A stretch of 64,000 bases of DNA from Dromaius novaehollandiae (GCF_036370855.1 NC_088098.1:33235981-33299980), one strand, 5' to 3'; positions 1 to 16,407 are shown, numbered from the stretch's first letter. The notes: a model not told the origin generated them from the letters alone. Program-made: numbers and translations.

Positions 1-3633
<3,633 letters not shown>

Positions 3634-3796
3634 TGGAAGAACTAGAAGCCATAAAAGAGACTTTCTTACTGGGGATACCTATTGAAAGAGTGAAATTGCC
3701 CACCAAATTAAAAACAAAAATCTGAGACGGGGAATTTCAGATAATAGAATGTAAATCTTTATTACATTTTAACATGTGCAGTACTTGAAGTGAAAC

Positions 3797-3802
3797 AATA
3801 AA
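3797..3802 (+). terminator. Candidate proximal poly(A) signal of USP15
   Basis: AATAAA 164 bases after the stop codon, followed within 30 bases by T/G-rich sequence (TTGTCTCT). This would give a short 3' UTR. A second hexamer lies at 3872-3877. Confidence 0.55.
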
Positions 3803-5027
3803 AACTTTAACAAAAATTGTCTCTAATGCATTTACAGTCTTGTATTCACAAGCTATATATAGGAAATCACAAATAAACCCCTTTTAAGTTTTCTGCTGCT
3901 GTTCCGATGGATTATGTTTTCTTTTGTTTTGGATGTGAGTTGATAACTAAAATGTTAAATTTGTGGACTTCTGACGTTTATTTTCTTAGTACTGCAAGAA
4001 TACTACTGCCAAATCTAGTTTCTGGGTGAATATATTCATGTTCGTTAGGCTGTCACACTGACTACAAATAAAAATGTCATAAATATAAAAGCAGTAGATT
4101 TCTTGAAACATCAAATTTTTATGTTTTTTCCCTAAAAATTAATTTAAAATAAATCAATCATGATAGAAGAAAATAGCTTGAAAAGGTGTTTTAACCTTTT
4201 GTGGTATAGTTGAGCATCCAGAATAATATGTTCATCTTATTGCTGCTGTGGAACAGGTTCTGGATTTCATGCTGCATTAACAAAAAGTTTTTCAATTAAA
4301 TGTAAGTATCCTTTGTTGCTTGTTGGATCTACTCTGCGGACATAATTCCTGTTATCTTGCTTATAAAACATGCATAATTTTAATCTGGTGTCAGTCCAAA
4401 ACTTAAAATTGTGCTGTAAGTTCTCTCTCCCCAGTTATGGTAGTTTGACAGCTTGCAAACTACTCTGTAATAGGGTCAGAGTTAATAGTATTCTGTATCC
4501 ATAGTAATGACTATGTATCAGGCTTAGATGAGATTTTTTTTTTTCCATATAACTTGCCTTTAAATTGTTAATGAACAAATTGGTTTTAAAAGTAGGCTTG
4601 TTAATTTTCTTTGTGTGTTCCTGATGGACTCACCATAGCCTTACAGTGTATCTAAAAAGGTAACTCATTAAGAGAATTGGCATTTGCATGTTCAAGTCAG
4701 AACCTGTACAGTATATAAGGCATACAAACTTTGAATTGGATTTTAGTTAACCACGTTCAGGGGTCCAGGATGCCAAAATAAGTGTGACAGTTTGGAACAT
4801 TTTTTAATTTGCTGCTTTCCCTTTGATCTAGTTGGAAGAATGTATTGTTGATTCATATACAATACTGCCTTTGAGAGGAACTCTTTAGTGCAGGGGCACA
4901 TTTCACATATCTGCTACCTGGAGAATTGCTTTGTGTCCCACTGTTTAAACAAATAAAAAAATAAAAGCAAAAAGTATGATGTTCTTCACTTGAACTAATC
5001 AAATACAATAGGTTATAAATTGTGTAT

Positions 5028-5037
5028 TGTAAATAAA
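5028..5037 (+). terminator. Candidate poly(A) signal overlapping a Pumilio-type motif
   Basis: TGTAAATA (5028-5035) matches the Pumilio recognition consensus UGUANAUA and overlaps AATAAA (5032-5037). T-rich sequence follows. If used, cleavage would fall near 5055-5065. Confidence 0.35.
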
Positions 5038-5326
5038 AGTTCACTCTGTGAGTGCACATTTTGGTAAATTATTTATTTATGTTAGCATTTAAAAATTCAA
5101 AAAAAAAATGCATTTGACCAGGATATAAATGAGGTATGTTGGACATGGCTTTGCTTTATACCTTGATATTAAAACTGGTGTTTCATCCTGGTATTTTAAA
5201 GCTGCTTTGAATTTTTTTTTTTTTAATGTAAACTAACCTCCTGCATGACAGAGGTTAAAATTTTGTCTGCACTTGAGTTCACTTGGGTTTACATTTGAAA
5301 TGCGCATGTTTATTTATACAGATTTC

Positions 5327-5332
5327 AATAAA
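5327..5332 (+). terminator. Candidate distal poly(A) signal
   Basis: AATAAA in CAATAAAGC about 1.7 kb after the USP15 stop, followed by T-rich sequence. A plausible distal end of the 3' UTR; not confirmed. Confidence 0.35.
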
Positions 5333-6573
5333 GCTATTCAAGGCCTTATTCAGTCTTTCAGTTTCTTACAAATTCTTTTCCCACAGTTTTTGTGAAATGT
5401 GTAGTCTTTGTTTAATCAGAAGACCTATATTATCATTGGTTACAAAATGGTTATTTAATGACCAACATAGAATGAGATTAACAGTATTTCCAGAAGATAG
5501 AATGTGTAAAATGGATTCTCTTCCGTCATTATCTGGCTCTAAAACATTTATAAGGCAGCAGAAAAATTATTTCATGTCAAGAAAGCCAAGATTACTTAAA
5601 AAAAAATAGTAATACAGTGACAGTAGTTAATGGTCAAGTAAAAAGATGAGCTTTGGGATGGTTAGTGGAATAAGACAGTATGTTAGACCAACTGATATGT
5701 TTGGGAAAAAATGATATCCTTTGGGCATGGACCCTCTTATCCAGATCTGAAATGCAAAAACCCAATGCAAAGGTAAATACAAAATAAAAATAGAGCTTCT
5801 GAGTTTAATTTGGTTATGTTAATCAGACCACTTGAGAGAAGAGTTATCTATGAACTGGAGGAAGTAACTAGAGAAGGGAATCACATATTTGAATACCACA
5901 TACAAATTTACTTTCCCACAAAGAGAGCCCCTTACATTCATCCTCCTGTTGGTTTTCCCATATCATGTTAGCCCAGAACTTGGGAAATAACTAAACAGTT
6001 TGGATCCTCCTTTTTACAGAGATTGTTACTTGAACAAAATTTTCTAAAAGCCGCATTGCTGGTTGTCATACAGCTCCTCCAACTTGTCTGTATTTGTCAA
6101 AAGCAAGCTTCTTGCATGTCAACATACCCCAAATAGTACCAGGCTATGCTTGAGCAAAAGATGTAAAATTTGCCCACACATCTTCACAGGTACTGCTATA
6201 AATTCTTCCTTAAAAGAATAATCAACCTCAGCCTTAACGTGGATTTCCCAGAATTTGAATTACTTTGTCCAGTAAAACAGATTTTCTCATAGAAACTCTG
6301 TGGCTAAAACTTGACAGGCTGACCAGCATTCATTCAGAGTGTTGACAAGGGAGAAAAAAACAAGACATGGAATGTTTTTCACAAAACAACTGCTAATTCT
6401 GAAGGCTCACAAAACCCTTTCCAAAGATGAGATCAGGAACGGTGATATACCAAGCTGACATTACTTTTAATAGAGATCCTGATTTTGCAATACAAAATAA
6501 TATCGTCTTCCTTGCTTCCAGCTTCCACATGCCCCACATAATCTGTGTATTCAACAAGCATTTGTTGTTTCTA

Positions 6574-6649
6574 AAAGAGCTAAGAGCTTCATTACGTTTG
6601 CTGGTCTGTCCAAAGAGCTAAGAGCTTCATTACGTTTGCTGGTCTGTCC
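6574..6649. repeat. 38-bp perfect tandem duplication
   Basis: Two adjacent identical 38-base copies, 6574-6611 and 6612-6649, each beginning AAAGAGCTAAGAGC and ending CTGGTCTGTCC. The lack of divergence indicates a recent slippage or duplication event, or an assembly artefact. Confidence 0.95.
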
Positions 6650-9600
6650 TTCTCTCCTTTCCCAGCCTTGCTTCAGGGTAGCCTGCTAACTTCTCTCCTG
6701 GTCTAACATAACTGTGTTATATCTCAAAGCAGTTTTTAACTCTTTATTTAGCTTTGAGAATTTCTGTTTGTGTCTCAGACCTGAAGGAGAGCTTATATGG
6801 CTGCAGACGCTTATGGCTTCTTTCTTTTCTCAGCTGTATTAGCTGGCTTTATGAGAAATCTTTCCATGTGGATTTTTATGTCTTTAGACTACCTCAGCTA
6901 TAACATTGCTGCTGCTTCTCTGAAGATTGTCAAAGTTTAAGGCAAAAAAATTTGGTTTTGATTTTAAAAATGAGAATCTTGATTCAAATTTATTTTTTGT
7001 CAAGAGGGGAGCATAGTCAAATGATTTCATGTAAGTAGTACCTAAACATACTGCTTGTTACTGAACATTATGATTAAGAAGATCCTATATTTGTAGCTCA
7101 CAGTCCATTTTTCCCTGTCTTGCAGACAAAAATACTGCTAACATTAGTATTTTCTACAAAAGTCTTTAAAACCTAGTCTGACAACAACTACTGTACAGAG
7201 GCTTTTTCTCTTGAAATAGGATTCTGCTCTTAGTTCTTACTGCACCGTTCAAAGTTTGCTTCACCAGTTTTGTAGATTTGAGTGGCTGTCACTCAAAAGA
7301 TGTGGAGCTTTTTACCGCAGTTTGCCTTGGAAGCTTCATCAACATCCTGAAAAAATAGGATGTTTTTATAGACTAGCACTAGAAAGATATGACTGAGGCC
7401 ACATCTGTTATAGGCCATGATTGCTTGAAATATTTTATCTTTTTGCATTTATTGGAAGTACACGAGAACAGCTTTATGTCTTGCATGTATGAGAAGCCTT
7501 CTTTATCCACAGAGCAGCACGTTCAATGGAGCTTGAAGCATTTCTACCTAAAGTTGTAGAAGTTTTGGGAGCATTTAGATTTTGGGCTAGGAGAAGTAAC
7601 ATGACCAAATAAGCAGTTTATATAAGGTAAATGCATAGAAGGATAACATGCACAACTGAGGCTAGATGAGATGAGTTACAGTGATTTTTTCAATCATTTT
7701 CCATTTCCTATTGTCAGTAAGATCATATTAAACTCAGGGACCTGTTAGTCATCAAAATTGCCAGCTTTGTATTTGGAGCCAATCACAAACATGAATTATG
7801 TTCATCCATCTTCAATTAAACATTTTCTATTGTGATTTTCATTGCTGATTCTAACATTGTAACTACCTATGTTTCTTTTTCTGTGAATACTTTTGCAGAT
7901 GCCTCAGTCTGTCAATTTTTAAAAATAGGATTAGAATTTGGATATTTTACTGTTTTCAAAGTAAGGACAAAGAAGATATGTTAATATCATACTACACACA
8001 CTTCATGGTTTAGCTCCTTTTAAATGTAAGGTTAGATATAAAAGAAACTTGGCACTGATGTGTAGAATTACAATTCCAGTATTAAGCATACAAGCCCATA
8101 CAGATACATATTTCCCTGAATATCTAGCTAGGTGGTAGACAGCTCTGGTTTGGAAACTGATCTTTTTAATAGTGTGTTCTGCCTGAGGCAAGGATGAAAA
8201 GTAATTGTAGCAACAAAAGCACAATACCACTCTAGCGCAGCTGTTGTTTCCACATTACAGTTGCTTTGAGATTGCTTGGCCCAGGATAGAGAAACTCAGT
8301 TTTCCTGCATTTTATTTCATGATGCTCCCTAAATGATTTACATTGTCTAGGAAGACAATAGGATGCATGCTGGCATGTATACAAGAGTGGTTAATCTAAC
8401 TGGTTAATTTGCTGAGTGAAAAGAAGTTTTCTGAAAGCTCTCCAGAGCTGAAGTAATTTTCCTGCATCGATGGGGACTGTGAAACTGTGATTCATTACTA
8501 TGAATCTTTTTCTGGGTTTAGATGGCCTCTTTGGAAATGAAAGATTGGTTCACTTTATAATTATTATTTCTTTACCAGTGCTTGTGGAGGAGGAAGGATA
8601 GTTAAGAGATTCTCCCAGAAGGGGTTTGGGCTTCCATTACCATAATCACATGGTCATTTAGGGGATAGATCAGTCTTCAGCTGCCCTTTATACCACTGCG
8701 CAGAAGCAAATGCTGCAGTCCTAGGACAGAGAAAACAGGAGAGTTGTGGTCCAGGAGCAGGGGCACTTACCGGAGAGAGCAAAGTCCTAGGTTCCTCTTC
8801 CACCACAGCTATTTATACATTATGTGCAATGAATACTATGAGTAATGAATGCATGATCAGGTCTGGAAGTGTGCTCTGTAATCAGAACGCCTCCCTCGGG
8901 TGAATATTTTCTTTTGTCTCTTCTTAGGAGCAGGGATCCCAAGTGGGCTTACCTATAAGACCGGCACTGAGCTACTCCGTGTGCCAAGGGGCAGTTCTGG
9001 GTAGGGGCAATAGCAGAGCCTAAGAAGCTTAGAAATTTTCCTGGTGAAAACCTGGTTAGCATTAGACTTAAGGGAGCATGGAGTTTTAAGCAGGAGATCT
9101 GGCTTGACATACTTAAGTGCCACTTCAGAGTTTGTGGATCTGAGCTTTAGTATCTGATAACTCAGTCTCCATGTAGACTTCATTCTCCCTTTGAAAATGC
9201 AGATTTATATATGTATGTGATCTTATATTTGAAGGAATATACTTATCCACTAATAGCTGGATCTGGCTAATGTTTAAAGGGTGCTGTTCAAAGTAAGGTT
9301 TGTTTAATTGACCAATACCTAGCAGAATCTGCCCCTTGTCAAGTGGTACCCCAGGGACTGATGAGACTCTCCAGACAACCTACATTTCAAATAGATTTAT
9401 AGTCCAATAGTGATAATTCAGTATGTTAACAGAAAACAAGGAATCTCAAAAAGCAAAATCAGTGAAATTCCCTACCCAGTTTTTTTGATGACTTTCTTCT
9501 TGTCACAGCATTATCTGATCCAAAGCTGACTTTTAGAGCCTGTTCCCAGTAAGAGTTCTCAAGAATGCCACTATCATATTTTGGGCAAGAAGATAAAAAT

Positions 9601-11954
9601 TTAATGAGGTCTCCTTTCTCAAAGACCTTTATAATTTGTCCAGACCAACTTTCAGAAGTTATTGGAAAATGTCAGAAAAAAAAATTACACAGCTATTTTA
9701 GTTTCTAAAATAAATTATTTTGTCTTTCTTGTTGTTAATTTGACTCCTTAGACTATATATACTGAATTTGTAAATTAGCTTCCTAATCAGACATAAAAAT
9801 TAGTAACTTTTCTATATGACTCTCAGAGAGCATATGGAATGTACAGAATTCTGGGAATCCTAGTCAAATTGTCAGTTTGGTAAAGCAATAATTATGTGTG
9901 CATACATAAGATATGGCAATTCAGTGTGGATATTCTTAAACTTAAAACTACAGACAACATGTAATTCTGTTTATCATGTCTGTCACAATTTTTGTCACTT
10001 AATCAGTTTTTTATGTTGTGAAGAAAGAGGTTCCTACAGTCTTTTTCAGAATTATTCCTGACAAAAAACTACAGTATATTTCCTTTTTCAGTTACATTGA
10101 CAGCATACTTTTTGATCATTATAAGCAGCAGCATAAAGACAAAAATTATAAAAGACAGTTAACCTTGTTAATGGGAGATTTACAGAAACAAAACAGAGCA
10201 GGATGCAGGAGACAGCTTGCAGTTCCCACTTTTTCTACAGATTTTGCATCAGCAATGCTTATATTATTTAAGGCCTGACTTGGGCGGTGAAGAGGCCAGA
10301 GGTGCAATTGCCTGTGACCTCTCGCTCTCGTTGCCTTCAATCAGTGTACTGGATGCTTCTGTGCAGATCAGTGCCTTGATCTTTTTTACTTAGATCTTAG
10401 ATGTACTTTAGACTTCTACCTGCCTTCCTAACACACTGAAGTGAAGTTTGCAACTTACAGTTGAGGTGTCAGAGGAGAAAAGCAGTCAGATGTTATCTTG
10501 CCAGATGATGTAGGAACATCTTCTGCATCTACAGCCACTTGCTACTGGGAAGGCCACCACATCTTTTAGCTTTCCCAGTAAATTTTCACTGGTTTTAAGT
10601 ATTCTGAAACCTTCATGGGGAAGTCAGTATGACGGGCAAATTAATTAATTGGCAAACCCACCAGTTTTCTCCAAAAAATACATATTCTTTGACATCAGAC
10701 TGTGATTTCAGAGTACAGTTTCACATTGTTTTTAGGTAGTAGTTACATTGATAAAGAAAATCACTATAAATGTGATGAAACAGTTAACGTAGTTGCTGGC
10801 ATAAGCATATGCTTAATCTGCAGGCAAGATGCTTTTTTTTTCCTTCAGATTTTTTAATCTTTTTTGTCTCCATGTATACAAATTGTGAAGACAATTCCAC
10901 TTACTTAGTTCCAGCATTGCATGCTCAAGTGGCATCATGTACTCCTGAAGTAGCTAGAGAGACCTGTCTCACTGAAAAACAAGTAAATCTTGGAATAGCA
11001 TGAAGCACCAGAGTAGTCCAAGTGTGACAAATTTATGGCAATTTATCTCCCTAACTATGGTTCATTCTATTTGCTAGCTAGCATCAGCAGGCATCCTGGG
11101 CCAAATAATGGAAAAGCCGATACAGGACTCAAAGAATTCATGTCAGTCAATATGATTTCATGAAAAATATGTTTGTTAGATCTTACAAGAGTTTTATTAT
11201 AAAATAGACTTGATAAAGATAATAATGTAGGTGCACCTAGAACAATTTAAGTGCTGAGCATAGTATCACATAACTCTCATCAAAACTTTAGTATTATACA
11301 GCACCACTCAATACACTTCCAAAGATTAAGAACTGATCAACAATCTCAAAATAGTTTTCATTAGGAACTCATTGTGGAATAGGCATGCTATTAGAGTGTC
11401 AGTGGAACTTAGTCTTAAATTAATGTTTTTATTCAGTGTAAAAAATAACTGCTCACAAAGTTTGGGGATGGCAGTTTCAAAAATAATTTTAAGGGAATGA
11501 AGTATCATCCGACTGATTTAGTAAATTGGGTCAATCAAAATTAAATTGCTTAATAACACCAAATGCAGAAGTATAGTGAAGGAATTAGGAACTCCTAGCT
11601 ACAGGATGGTGGGTCATATACCAGAAAGTAGCAAGCGGTCCTAAATCTTGTGCAGCCCTAGCAGACAGGCAATTCCGCATGAGTTCCCAGTGAAGCAGTG
11701 GCATAAGGATTTGTCCTTGTATGCATAAGCAGAAATAAGAAGTTGATTTAATCTTTGAAGACCAGTGGTAAGGAGGGTGCTGGAAAAACACACTATTGGA
11801 GTTACTGCCTTTTGAAAGTTAAGATGAAAACTGAGACACGTAATGGAAAAAAGCTACAACTCCTGAGTAAATGCATTTGCCCTAACAGATATAAAGAGCA
11901 GTTGTTTTATCAGAAAAATGACTCAGAAGTGACTTGATTTGTGTGCATTACTTT

Positions 11955-11971
11955 ACGGGGGGGGGGGGGGG
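11955..11971. repeat. G17 homopolymer
   Basis: Seventeen consecutive G on the plus strand in AT-rich intergenic DNA. Length is likely polymorphic and error-prone in sequencing. Confidence 0.95.
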
Positions 11972-12494
11972 CGATAATTGCATGCAGAAGGGGTCTTGGA
12001 ATGGATAAAAGCATTTAAAGAATTAATGGTTCAAAACCGAAACTGGACAAACTGAAAATAGAGAGAAGTGTAGTGGTGTTTAATGTAATTATTTTTAACA
12101 GTGAGAGGAAGATACCAGTGAAACAACCAGCAAAGGAAAGTGGTGGATTCTGTTATATCCAGGCTGAACATCTTTTCTGGACTAAATACTGTGAAATGTA
12201 ATACCCTTGTACTGCCAGAATGGAGACAAAATCTGAATTACCTGCTTTAGCTTTAAAATCTATGAATCTGTAAATACCACATTCTCTTCAGAGAAATATT
12301 CTTGCCTGTTCGGACCACATGACACCATTTAATAAATCAATTAAATGCTAAGTTGAATTGTAATTTCCTCTGACTTCAATGTGTTTTGAGTCAAGGCCTT
12401 CACTCACTAGCGTTATAACAATTTGTCAGTAGGGTAATAAAACCCAGGCTGTTGTTTCAAAATAGAAAAACGAATGATGATTTTTTTCTTTCAG

Positions 12495-12600
12495 CGCCAT
12501 CACTACTGACTTACAAAATCGCATTCATGAAGCAACACCAAACACGGTCGGAATGACCTCTTTGAATGAACAACGACAGGTTCAGACACGTCTGTGTTGA
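12495..12600 (+). CDS. Orphan terminal-exon candidate, 34 codons, unrecognised
   Basis: A T-rich tract ending TTCTTTCAG (acceptor AG at 12493-12494) is followed by an open frame in which one leading base completes a codon from an upstream phase-2 exon. The frame reads AITTDLQNRIHEATPNTVGM, then TSLNEQRQVQTRLC, then TGA at 12598-12600. The segment holds about six CpGs in 105 bases while its surroundings are CpG-poor, and an AATAAA follows at 13007. The layout is that of a last coding exon on the plus strand. I do not recognise the protein and see no matching upstream exon. USP15 exon 1215-1364 ends in the compatible phase, but nothing else links them. Alternatives are a decayed exon, a retrocopy fragment, or chance. 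Confidence 0.35.
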
Positions 12601-13964
12601 AAAATGCACAGTTCCTCAAAAATGAAAATTAAAAACTACAAGTCATGCAAATGAAATGCCATCTGCTGCTGGTTCTGAGAGCAGGAAATAGTTTTTCAGA
12701 ACACTGAAAAAGTGTGTGGAAAGAAGAATTCAGATGAGTTGTACTAGCTTTTAACATCTGTCAATGTTGCAAAATACATATTACTCTGGGGGTGTTTTGT
12801 AAATGTGAATGTCTCTCTCAGCTGAGGAGAAAATCTGCAAATAGAAAGGACAGTAATTTGTAATTCTGTATCAGTTAGACTTATTAAGAGCAAATACAAA
12901 CAAAACAATATCTTCTGCCAGCTAAGTTGTATGTTCTCAGTGGCATTCAAGAAACATACAGTTTAAGACAGTTCATATAATATTAGTTTTCTTGTGCAAT
13001 CCACCAAATAAAATAAAAAGATACTTGATTCCTATTTTAGTTCTGCTCCTCCCATTCCAAAGCTGAAACATCGGTTTCCATACACCTTAAATATAATTCT
13101 GCTACAGGTGAACATGTCAATAGAAGTGGCAAAACATAGTTGTATTTCCAAATCAAAAGTAAAGTGTCACCATTCATGCTGACTAATGTGCTCATGTGTG
13201 TTAATAGCTGCTCAGTGAAGTAAATGCAGTGTCCACATGAACCTATTTATTTGGTGAGACTAATGTCCTGCATAACTTTGTTATGAATGGCATGGATCCT
13301 AAATACAATTCTAAGCAGTAAGTTGAAACAGTCCCATGTTCAGTCCTTAGCCTTCAGGTTCTTACGTGCATATATAGATCAATGTTTTTGCATGTTTTAA
13401 TTTGTGCCGGCTACTATTTAAACTTTCCTTTGGAAGTGACAGGCTACACACGCCACACGTCTCGTAGCAGACATGCTGCTCTGCTTCTTATGCATATATT
13501 TCCCTGATGCTTCCTCGTTCTGCAGCACAAGAGGATTTGCCTCAGATTTTTCTGTGCCAGTCATGCACATTTGACTCAAAGCAATTATTTAGAGCAAGGA
13601 TTTCTAATGCACTCGTGACTGTAGCGCTTAAGCAGCAACAACATATTTAAAGATGCTGAAAGGATTTTGACATAGTAGAAGCTGAGGGGGGAGGCGACAA
13701 AAAGCATTTTCACTTGCAGCTTTTGTTAATTCTCTTTGTATTTGGGATAATGTGATAATGTGATAATATAACATCTTTAATTATAACCTCTTTTGAACAA
13801 CCAAGCTTCACTATATATAGGATCCTATAGAGATTAGATGTGCAAAACACCATTCTTTTCTTATTAAAATCATTTTAGTATCACAAGTTTCTTATTTTAT
13901 ATGTCAAAAAGAAATAAAGAAAATCTATGAAGAAGCACCTGTTTTTTAGTAAAAAGGAAGAAGC
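12601..13964. other. Intergenic; possible 3' UTR, then a CpG-retaining candidate conserved element
   Basis: AATAAA at 13007-13012 would end the orphan exon transcript. From about 13405 to 13650 the sequence is of mixed composition with several CpGs and homeobox-like CAATTATT, unlike the surrounding AT-rich DNA; it could be a conserved non-coding element. No gene seen. Confidence 0.35.
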
Positions 13965-14160
13965 ATGATGGACTTCCTTGAAGATACTCAAAATTCAGCT
14001 GGATATGACCCTGACCAACATGTTTGAACTCTGAAGTTCTATCTAAATTTGAAGTTGGCCCTCCTTTGAGCAGGAGGTGGGACCAGAGGACCTCCTGAGG
14101 TCCACTCTAATCTGAATAATTTCTATTATTCTTGACTATTCTATTATTCTATTGAATTGT
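13965..14160 (+). mobile_element. CR1 non-LTR retrotransposon 3' end, plus orientation
   Basis: Reads CTTGAAGATACTCAAAATTC, then GGATATGACCCTGACCAAC, CTTTGAGCAGGAGGTGGGAC and CCAGAGGACCTCCTGAGGTC. It ends in ATTCTATT-like octamer repeats. This is the characteristic 3' tail and terminal microsatellite of avian CR1. The copy is 5' truncated and diverged. Confidence 0.8.
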
Positions 14161-14191
14161 GCTCAGGCTCACCTATTAGCAGATTAGATTA

Positions 14192-14231
14192 ACAAAAAAA
14201 AAAAAAAAAAACAAACAAAAAAAAACCCCCT
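14192..14231. repeat. Poly(A)/AAAC tract
   Basis: A-rich tract: A18, then CAAAC, then A9, then C5. It lies 35 bases downstream of the CR1 tail. CR1 elements do not end in poly(A), so this is probably an independent simple repeat. Confidence 0.85.
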
Positions 14232-16173
14232 ACTTCTGAATGGATTTTAAAGTCTATTAGCACACAGAAGCATCTATCCCTCAGACATGGAATTATGAGC
14301 AACTTAAGCACAAATATTCTCATGCACATCTTTCAAAAGTGGATTTGGATTGTCAATAATGGCCATTTGATTTTCTCTTCTATTTCCCTTTAAAAAATTC
14401 TGTACCACCAATGTGTTTCCAGATATATGAATGTTTTTATTTTTTATTGTAAAAGAAAAACATTTATATACTAAAAAAGGTTTTGTTTTCCAAATTCTCA
14501 ATGAAAGAAATGTTGTGAACATTTTAGATTAATCAAGCTAACTTCTGGGCAGTAAAGTCAATAGAAATGTTTTGATCTAATACAATCATTCAGATTTCTG
14601 ACGCCCATAATACACAATACATAATCACAGTCAACTGGTGGGATAAAGACAACAGAATTTTCTTTATAAAATATTTATTCTGAGCTGTTGAATTAACTGA
14701 TTTTTACGAAGTTTGATATTAGGTGTACACGTTGTTTTTTAGTATAGGAAATAATGCCTTAGAAGTTGTCTTCAAGAAATGTAACCTTAGAGATTTCTGT
14801 AATATTTTTGAGATAAAGTGGCCAAGATTAAGAGATAGATAAACCAAAGAAATCTGTAGAACCACCTACAATGGGAAGCATTTGGTCATCCTGTCTATAT
14901 AATCTTTGGATTTCTGTTTGGTTAACTTCATGCTCAGCCAGAGACTGTCATATAGAAAGCTCATCTTTTATTATGTAAACTGCTCCCTTAATATCAAGTA
15001 TGATGGATTATAGTATCTAAGTTTTCCCAGTAGCTTTTGACAATATTATTAGGACTTGACTGACATGGTATTCTTTTCTTGAAATAAAAAGCCCACATAG
15101 AGATACCAACTTAATTTATTTAGCCAATAAACTCATCCAAAAAAATTTCTGTGAGAAGAAATGTACAGTTAGAAGAAAACAAAGCAGACTTAAAATTTAA
15201 ATTAAATATACACAATCCACTCCAGAACAAACACACCAACTATTCTAATATGACTATACACTAGTAGGAGACAAAAGCAAAACAACTCATGGCAAAGAGA
15301 AAGAGATTGGGGAGAACTATGAATTTATGTGAAAACAATGAATCAAAGCTAAGAAGAAAGTCAGCAATATGGAAAAGCCTAAACTGCATGAATATAAAAG
15401 ACGAAGGTAACTAGAAAGTAGCTGTAAAATACTAATAAGGATGAGGTACAGGATTTCAAATACATAGTAAGAAAGCAGAATCCTGTGACTAAAAAAAGGA
15501 AATATTGCAAAAGTGACTAACAGGAGGCTGAGAACTGAAATTATTGATAGATGTGCGTTGTCCTGTAGGGAAAGAAAACCACAGTAATGTGGTTCCCAGC
15601 AGTGGATTTAACTTCTTAGCAAATATACAGAAAACCACTAGAAAGGAAACAATTTTCAGGTGATTTAAGCACATTATGAGGACATTTTGAAATACGGCAG
15701 TAATAGAAAAAACCCACTATTTTTTACATGAACCCTCACTATTCATTATCTAGAAAACTGCAGTTTATGTGTCCTAGTACTGGATGACACATTGAGGAGA
15801 GCAGTAGTTGTGTTAATAATTTTGGGGAACAGATTTGCAAGGGAAGGCTCCAAACATCTTGAAGGGAGAAAAATGAAGTGCCATGGTCTCTGAACACTAC
15901 TCTGACTTTACCAATAATGCTGGTCCAGCTTTTTATCATCTTGTCACCATCAAAATAAGATCTTCAAGCCACCATACATTTGTATCCTGCATGTGTGACT
16001 GAACTGATCAGGAGCAAAGCCATTTGTTGACATTTTAGTAGATTTTGTCAATACTTAATATATATTAACTGCTAATTTTATAATAAAATAAAATCAGATC
16101 TTCTTAGCTTATGGTGCAGTTTTGTTGCTTAGGACAAGGGCAGGTGAGTGAAGTCTCCTAAACAAATAAATGG

Positions 16174-16407
16174 CTACAGGAGTCTACTGATGATCATGTC
16201 ATCAAGAGGAAGCCAGGCCTCAGACTGGCCGGACAGGTATCCCCAAGCTTCCTGCACGTGCCGCCTCATGACTTGTTCAGCAGCTCCTGGACTTGGCTCT
16301 TGGCGGGAATGAGGAGTAGTCAGAACTGGAATTTCCTGTGCTTGAGTTAGTGTTAAGCGAAGAACACATCCACATACCGGTGCGAGGAGGCAGGCAAGTT
16401 CATCCAC
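16174..16407 (-). other. Unidentified 77-codon reading frame, minus strand
   Basis: An ATG-initiated open frame starting MDELACLLAPVCGCVLRLTL, containing HSRQEPSPGAAEQVMRRHVQ and ending SEAWLPLDDMIISRLL. Base composition is richer in G+C and CpG than the flanks. I do not recognise a family. It may be a fragment of an old retrocopy, an unrecognised repeat, or chance. No splice or promoter evidence was found. Confidence 0.2.

Larger units (their letters stand above)
3634..5340 (+). other. USP15: Probable USP15 3' UTR with alternative ends
   Basis: AT-rich non-coding sequence directly after the USP15 stop. AATAAA hexamers occur at 3797, 3872, 5032 and 5327. The transcript end cannot be fixed without RNA data; mammalian USP15 has a long 3' UTR, so extension to 5327 or beyond is plausible. 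Short open frames here (for example 5283-5609 on plus) look like chance. Confidence 0.6.
5341..12494. other. Intergenic, AT-rich, no supported gene
   Basis: No recognisable coding frame, tRNA or snRNA seen. All open frames are short and uninterpretable. It includes the 38-bp tandem duplication at 6574-6649 and a G17 run at 11955-11971. A CTACCTCA sequence (let-7 seed match) lies at 6889-6896. Confidence 0.6.

Noticed and set aside
5283..5609. 108-codon plus-strand frame after USP15
   Set aside because: Begins before a poly(A) signal, Lys/Phe/Leu-rich AT-driven composition, no recognisable domain.
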